A program made the translations under genes and the position numbers. This document shows positions 62,305 to 64,000 of a stretch of 64,000 nucleotides of DNA, one piece after another (position 1 is the first letter of the stretch; every line of letters begins with the position of its first letter). The notes under the pieces were generated by a model. It saw only the letters and a program-made list of their open reading frames with translations, was not told the DNA's origin and did no database searches. The DNA is from Bradyrhizobium sp. NP1 (GTDB lineage: Bacteria; Pseudomonadota; Alphaproteobacteria; Rhizobiales; Xanthobacteraceae). Location: assembly GCF_030378205.1 (NCBI RefSeq), contig NZ_CP127385.1:5992001-6056000 (forward strand), written 5' to 3'.

Positions 62305-62724
62305 ATGAATATCCGAACCATCATCGCCGCCACCTGCGCCGCCCGTGCCTACTCGATGGCCGGCTCTACATACGCCCATGATAGCGAAGCGCAAACCGTC
62401 ACGAAGAACTTCGAGGCGGCCATTCCCAACATCCCTGGCAAGTCACTGATCGCCGTGGAAGTCGATTACGCGCCCGGCGTGGCCTCCGCGCCCCACACCC
62501 ACGCGAAGTCGGCTTTCATCTACGCCTATGTGATTTCGGGCGCGATCGAGTCGAAGGTGAATGACGGCGAGATGCGCATCTATCGGGCGGGTGAGAGCTG
62601 GTCCGAAACGCCGGGTGCGATCCATTCGATCAGCCGCAACGCGAGCAAGACCGAGCCGGCAAAGCTGCTCGCTGTCTTCGTCCTCGACACTAATGATAAC
62701 CCTCTGACCACGCCCGTCAAATAA
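62305..62724 (+). CDS. Secreted cupin-domain protein
   Basis: Protein of 139 residues with a leader MNIRTIIAATCAARAYSMAG, cleavage near TYA-H. The cupin core YAPGVASAPHTHAKSAFIYA, YVISGAIESKVNDGEMRIYR, AGESWSETPGAIHSISRNAS shows the HTH...E and later His metal ligands. GAAGGAG precedes ATG 62305. Probably periplasmic; substrate unknown. I recall similar cupins close to transporter genes in rhizobia. Confidence 0.75.
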   Translation: MNIRTIIAATCAARAYSMAGSTYAHDSEAQTVTKNFEAAIPNIPGKSLIAVEVDYAPGVASAPHTHAKSAFIYAYVISGAIESKVNDGEMRIYRAGESWSETPGAIHSISRNASKTEPAKLLAVFVLDTNDNPLTTPVK

Positions 62725-62775
62725 ACCTTCAGACGCATTGAGATGAACGTAGCGCCAGATCGGAAAGGTGCCGCC

Positions 62776-63012
62776 ATGAAATTTGCCCTCTTTCGCATCG
62801 GAGGCGATTCCATCGTCGAATGTCCCACGATGGACGAGGTCTGGACTTACGTCCGAGCCAACGGCCTGTGCTCCGAAGAGATAACCCACGAAGATATGCC
62901 GCCGCGCAGGATCCTGAATCCGGAATATGCGATCCACACGTTCGATCCGGACGGCGAGCTCGTCGCGATGTCCCGGACGAGACTTAGCTACGTCAATACG
63001 AGCGAGTGGTAG
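62776..63012 (+). CDS. Conserved small hypothetical protein
   Basis: Protein of 78 residues: MKFALFRIGGDSIVECPTMD, EVWTYVRANGLCSEEITHED, then PPRRILNPEYAIHTFDPDGE. AAAGGTG precedes ATG 62776. No signal or membrane segment; looks like a compact alpha/beta protein. Function unknown. It lies 51 bases after the cupin gene on the same strand. Confidence 0.55.
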   Translation: MKFALFRIGGDSIVECPTMDEVWTYVRANGLCSEEITHEDMPPRRILNPEYAIHTFDPDGELVAMSRTRLSYVNTSEW

Positions 63013-63018
63013 GCATTT

Positions 63019-63114
63019 ATGGCGCGCTACCTTGTTCAGGTTCCACTGGATAGCCTGTCCGAAGATCGCAAGACGGCGTTGCGAACTCCAGACGCGGGCG
63101 CCAGAGTAGAATGA
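63019..63114 (+). CDS. Possible 31-residue protein
   Basis: ATG 63019 begins 6 bases after the preceding stop: MARYLVQVPLDSLSEDRKTA, LRTPDAGARVE. Spacing suggests translational coupling, but there is no ribosome-binding site and no family, and it may be the start of a truncated gene. Confidence 0.25.
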   Translation: MARYLVQVPLDSLSEDRKTALRTPDAGARVE

Positions 63115-63196
63115 AAACGATAACGATCCGGCATTTCTAGCGGCGCAGACGGGAATACCGTCCTTAACACCTCATCGATCCAGACACCGTCGTGTC

Positions 63197-63290
63197 ATGC
63201 GGCTGAAGTTCACTCCGCCCTTGGACTGGCGGTCGACGCTCACGTACCTTTCGCCGCGCGCCATTCCTGGAGTCGCGGAGCGACGTCGTC
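63197..63290 (+). pseudogene. AlkA-type 3-methyladenine glycosylase fragment
   Basis: The frame RLKFTPPLDWRSTLTYLSPR followed by AIPGV resembles the AlkA N-terminal domain start (Y.PPFDW..LL.FL..RAIPGVE). Similarity ends after about 26 codons, so this is a fragment without the helix-hairpin-helix active site. Confidence 0.4.
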
Positions 63291-63597
63291 TTCGATTACG
63301 ACCAGCGCACAGGCGCGGAGGACCTAGTTCCGGTGCTTCAGAGCCTGAGCGGCTCCGCGTCGACGCCACACGACCCGCTTCCCATGGCGCCCGGCGACTC
63401 GAATGGAAACCATAACAACCGGGCATTTCCAATAGTTGGCGTGCCGGCATAGCCTTTCTGTGCATCTAACCGGGTTGACCTGTGACGGTTGTCCGGAGTG
63501 CTTGCCAGCATAGAGCGGCATGATCGTCCTCTTTGGGTGGCTGGGCTCTCCGCGTCGCAAGGACCCGCTCGAGCAACCAAACACGTAGGAGTCACTC
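63291..63597. other. Gene-free stretch before the last gene
   Basis: No supported frame. It should contain the promoter of the membrane protein gene at 63598; no clear boxes seen. Confidence 0.3.
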
Positions 63598-63999
63598 ATG
63601 TCGTTCCGATTCATCACCAAATCTATCCACGCCTACCTGATCGATTATCCCATCGCGATCGTCCTGATCGCAGCGCCGTTCGTGCTGAAGCTCGGCCAGA
63701 GCGGACCGGTCGCAATGTGGCTTTCGGTTGTTGTCGGTGTCGCCGCGCTGCTCTTGGCTGCCCTGACCGACCATCCCACCGGTCTCGTCCGCATCATCCC
63801 CTACTGGCTGCACCTTTGGGTCGATCGCGCCGTCGGGATGGTGTTTGTCATCGCACCGTTTGCCTTCAAATTCGTTGGGTTGGACGCCTGGTACTATTGG
63901 GTCCTCGCTGCCGGTGTCCTGCTCACGACGTCAGTCTTTAACGCGCCTGAGGAGCCAGTCGCGACGCGTTTGGGATTGGACACGCGCGCAGCGGGTTAG
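63598..63999 (+). CDS. Small membrane protein (SPW-like)
   Basis: Protein of 133 residues with four membrane segments: YPIAIVLIAAPFVLKLG, AMWLSVVVGVAALLLAAL, VDRAVGMVFVIAPFAFKF and AWYYWVLAAGVLLTTSVF. The paired P/APF turns after hydrophobic segments resemble SPW-repeat proteins. AGGAG precedes ATG 63598 at good spacing. Function unknown. Confidence 0.65.
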   Translation: MSFRFITKSIHAYLIDYPIAIVLIAAPFVLKLGQSGPVAMWLSVVVGVAALLLAALTDHPTGLVRIIPYWLHLWVDRAVGMVFVIAPFAFKFVGLDAWYYWVLAAGVLLTTSVFNAPEEPVATRLGLDTRAAG

Positions 64000-64000
64000 A

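Noticed and set aside
1..64000. CRISPR array or defence system
   Set aside because: No regularly spaced short repeats and no cas, restriction or toxin-antitoxin genes were seen anywhere in the window.

Overview
The window looks like a Bradyrhizobium-type alphaproteobacterial chromosome. The evidence is high GC, Omp25-like porins whose mature part begins near ADLP, DUF3551, DUF992 and HdeA-type secreted proteins, FixJ-family regulation, and a bad/ali-type alicyclic acid cluster as in Rhodopseudomonas. No intact RNA gene, complete insertion sequence or CRISPR array was seen. The sequence is a patchwork: several compact functional blocks separated by stretches full of truncated, frameshifted or duplicated gene pieces.

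Layout. 1-7030 is a cyclohexanecarboxylate (alicyclic acid) degradation block: crotonase (cut by the window edge), badI, badH, a MarR regulator (badR), an AliA-like CoA ligase, a 2,4-dienoyl-CoA-reductase-like flavoenzyme and a PaaG-like isomerase. Two identical 19-bp sites just upstream of the two minus-strand operons are the probable BadR operators. 7100-10000 holds integrase remnants, the 3' end of a tRNA-Lys gene (a probable att scar) and small Bradyrhizobium-type genes. 10876-30000 is an envelope/periplasm block: two DUF1254 proteins, an HlyD-type protein, two porins, an HdeA-family chaperone, DUF2092, DUF992, DUF2721, three AraC regulators, a TAXI-type binding protein and a family of secreted proteins sharing a C-terminal motif. 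A shared 20-bp motif lies 61-102 bp upstream of at least six genes here and suggests a local regulon. Decayed copies of hlyD and hdeA sit at 10.9-11.25 kb.

30.1-36.8 kb carries a decaying peptide-type ABC transporter operon (truncated permease, nonsense-mutated permease, two intact ATPases) with a frameshifted double alpha/beta hydrolase, then small genes and a broken ClpX-like zinc finger. 37.3-44.8 kb is a signalling module: a 2101-residue pseudokinase/ATPase/GAF/PAS/histidine kinase, a receiver-only protein and a FixJ-type regulator, with two CTAAGC-N4-GCTTAG palindromes nearby as candidate binding sites. 45.2-53.7 kb is a redox and stress block: two LysR regulators, a wrbA remnant, DUF1003, cupin, an ABM-fold monooxygenase-like protein, OsmC, peroxiredoxin, nitroreductase and an AhpD-like protein. 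54-64 kb holds a tandem duplication of an NADPH:quinone oxidoreductase, a run of pseudogenes (an IorA-like 2Fe-2S protein, an ABC substrate-binding protein, the C-terminal part of an MFS transporter), cytochrome P460, DUF1993, NTF2-like and cupin proteins, and intergenic repeats.

Functions rest on family recognition by eye. Start codons were chosen from ribosome-binding sites and conserved N-termini. No database or alignment search was run.
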